From contig PLYW01000099.1 in the NCBI GenBank assembly GCA_003151875.1, forward strand, positions 1-6,738: 6,738 nucleotides of DNA, written 5' to 3'. The notes below the pieces were generated by a model. The model did no database searches and was not told where the DNA came from. It saw nothing but the letters and a program-made list of their open reading frames with translations. This document shows, piece by piece, positions 5,353-6,738 of this stretch (its first letter is position 1; every line of letters starts with the position of its first letter). The DNA comes from Acidobacteriaceae bacterium. GTDB taxonomy: Bacteria > Acidobacteriota > Terriglobia > Terriglobales > Acidobacteriaceae. Both the position numbers and the translations under genes were made by a program.

Positions 5353-6030
5353 TCACGCCACCTCGGATGCGACCACATTGGCCTCGCTGTTTTGACTTGC
5401 GGGTACGCCGTTTTCGACCCGTATTCTTTCTCCCTTCGATGCTCCGGAAAAATGACAATGCGAACAGCCAACGCAGTGCACCGCAGCAGTAATCGCACGA
5501 ACCACTTTCTGAAACCGTTTTGGGATTGTGACTTCTTCGCCGGCGAGCGAGTAAAACGTCGGCAATACAGCACCGGCTTGGTTTTTGTCTTTGTCTGACA
5601 GGTCCAACTCCAGCCGCCCGTGAATCCCACGAAAAAGGACTTTCGTCTCCAGTGGAGGTCGCTTGCCGTCGCTTATCTCTCCCGGCCAATGTCGGGTAAT
5701 CAACAGTTCGTAGGTCCGTTCCGTGCGCAGCATCTCGATTCTCACCAGCACCCGCGCCACGACGACCGCATGAAGACCATTGACTCCGATGGCCTCCACC
5801 GGGTGCAGGCACTCGATCGCCTGGCCATCTTCTCGTGCAAAGGTAACGTATCGCCCCAGGTCTCTGACCGCTCCACCGGACTCCAGCCCACGCACCACAT
5901 AGCGTTTCGCTAAGTGCTGGTGTTCCACGCTCACGGGCGAATGGGAAAAGATTCCTCGCTCTTTCAGCACTCGCAGCGCTTGCCGCGATAGCCTCAGCCC
6001 CAATCCATCTGAGAATCGCTTCTGCTTCAT
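5353..6030 (-). CDS. Hypothetical protein with an HCxxCxHCH motif, 225 aa
   Basis: Starts at ATG 6030-6028, with AAGGAGAG about 11 nt upstream; an in-frame extension of 14 codons (to 6072) would overlap the end of the primase gene and lacks a better site. I do not recognise the family. Residues 1-30 are basic and helical (RLSRQALRVLKERGIF). Residues 40-175 appear to be mostly beta strands: KRYVVRGLE, RYVTFARED, AIECLHPVEAIGV, HAVVVARVLVRIEML, YELLITRHWPGE, VLFRGIHGRLELDLSDKD. Near the C-terminus the segment HCVGCSHCHF (185-194) packs three Cys and three His and may bind a metal. The last 30 residues look disordered. It is soluble, with no signal or membrane segment. Gaps of 22 bp to the primase gene and 16 bp to the membrane-protein gene place it firmly in the operon, so a role in replication or DNA handling is possible but unproved. 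Confidence 0.75.
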   Translation of the reverse strand: MKQKRFSDGLGLRLSRQALRVLKERGIFSHSPVSVEHQHLAKRYVVRGLESGGAVRDLGRYVTFAREDGQAIECLHPVEAIGVNGLHAVVVARVLVRIEMLRTERTYELLITRHWPGEISDGKRPPLETKVLFRGIHGRLELDLSDKDKNQAGAVLPTFYSLAGEEVTIPKRFQKVVRAITAAVHCVGCSHCHFSGASKGERIRVENGVPASQNSEANVVASEVA

Positions 6031-6052
6031 GACAACAACACTCTCCTTAGTC

Positions 6053-6738
6053 TTAGGCGGATTGCCGCACACGAATCGGGCAGCCGAGGGCAGCCCGAAT
6101 CATCTCTTTGGTGCAGCCTGCCCAGCATTTGTAAAAGCGTGGGTCCTCAATCAGGATGGCCAAGTTGTCGCCAACGCGGTCGTGGCCAGAATCCGCGCAG
6201 GATGGACAGCGCGTGATGTAGTTCCTTCCAATCTTCCGCACAGCACCAACGTGCGCCAAGATGCGAAAGTCCGACTCGCCACTTCCATGCCTACGTTGAC
6301 GTAGAGCGTTCCTGTCCGGTGCCGGGGAGACGACTGCCGCGGGCCGCTCCTTTCCGGCAATGTAGCTTCGCAGTTCTTCTTCGGTGACTTTCCGCAGACC
6401 GTTGAGGTACGCGATCTGCTCCTCCAAGGTGTAATCAGCGCCGTAAAACCAAAATCTGCGGTGGGCGCCTCGGTGAATTCCCAGCGGACCGCGAATCGCG
6501 TTGCCGAACTCGCCGACTCCTATGGCATCGTGCTTCGGAAACACCTCGATGCCGTCCGCCAAGCCCGCGCCCTTCACCGGCACTCCCAACCTCAAAGCAA
6601 GATCATGAATGTAGATTCGGCACTCTTTGGCCAGCAGGGGCGTTGCCAGGAAGATCCAAAGGTGACCTCCTCGTTTGCTCATTTCCAGCGCCGGCTCCAC
6701 CCTGTCCTGCGTCAGGTGGTACTGCAGCTTCAGCAGGT
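6053..6738 (-). CDS. Archaeo-eukaryotic-type DNA primase with C-terminal zinc ribbon (5' partial)
   Basis: The open frame runs off the right edge; 227 residues to the TAA at 6055-6053 are visible, so the GTG at 6700 is not taken as a start. Visible residues 18-95 resemble the AEP primase core of mobile-element primases, including the TOTE type: SKRGGHLWIF (20-29, with the motif II His, H25), DGIEVFPKHD (61-70) and GEFGNAIRGPLGIHRG (75-90, compare GFGNLIxLPLQ). The motif I acidic residues lie outside the window. Residues 177-208 look like a CHC2-type zinc ribbon: CPSC (177-180) and then FYKCWAGC (C204, C208), with AILIEDPRFYKCW recalling DnaG zinc domains. The enzyme would lay primers for replication of the element. 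It heads the visible five-gene block. Family call fairly confident; exact subfamily uncertain because the N-terminus is missing. Confidence 0.75.
   Translation of the reverse strand, partial: LLKLQYHLTQDRVEPALEMSKRGGHLWIFLATPLLAKECRIYIHDLALRLGVPVKGAGLADGIEVFPKHDAIGVGEFGNAIRGPLGIHRGAHRRFWFYGADYTLEEQIAYLNGLRKVTEEELRSYIAGKERPAAVVSPAPDRNALRQRRHGSGESDFRILAHVGAVRKIGRNYITRCPSCADSGHDRVGDNLAILIEDPRFYKCWAGCTKEMIRAALGCPIRVRQSA

Noticed and set aside
5337..5630. N-terminal extension of the 77-aa membrane protein
   Set aside because: The open frame upstream is fully inside the 225-aa gene in another frame; composition is Arg/Lys-rich shadow sequence, and the ATG at 5336 has its own AAGGAG.
1..6738. tRNA, CRISPR array, insertion sequence or integrase
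   Set aside because: I looked for regularly spaced direct repeats, transposase or recombinase motifs and tRNA-like cloverleaf ends and found none I could support.

Overview
Every gene I can support lies on the minus strand, so the window is read from its right end to its left. Transcription order: an archaeo-eukaryotic-type primase with a C-terminal zinc ribbon (5' end outside the window); an unknown 225-aa protein; a 77-aa two-helix membrane protein; a membrane-anchored or secreted HNH-type nuclease; a stand-alone NrdJb-like TSCPD protein of class II ribonucleotide reductase; a truncated P-loop ATPase remnant; a 62-aa unknown protein; a Rad52/Rad22 single-strand annealing protein; a HipA-like kinase; and a DUF6094-type SAM-dependent methyltransferase (3' end outside the window).

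The genes are mostly hypothetical or of mobile-element type, with DNA priming, annealing, modification and dNTP supply together and no core metabolism. This points to the replication and maintenance region of a plasmid, integrative conjugative element or large prophage. I see no integrase, conjugation or virion gene, so the element type stays open. Stand-alone TSCPD proteins, HipA_2 kinases and DUF6094 methylases together recall accessory regions of Acidobacteriota; that is recollection of typical contexts and is not proved by the sequence.

Layout. 6738-3802 is a tight block of five genes (gaps of 22, 16 and 12 bp and one ATGA overlap), very likely one operon. 3801-3335 is a junction: weak promoter-like hexamers, a 33-bp near-perfect palindrome, an ATPase gene cut off at its Walker A motif beside a second inverted repeat, and a small orphan gene. 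3334-3018 holds no gene I can support. 3017-1 carries rad52, the HipA-like kinase and the methyltransferase with gaps of 118 and 51 bp, each with its own Shine-Dalgarno sequence.

Together (inference), the primase and annealing protein would replicate and recombine the element, the NrdJb-like protein would tune nucleotide supply through a host or distant catalytic subunit, and the methyltransferase and HipA-like kinase would protect or stabilise it. The membrane protein and nuclease pair and the 225-aa protein have no assigned role. The points most worth a second look are the 3801-3335 junction, the nuclease/membrane pair and the orphan NrdJb-like gene in a primase operon.
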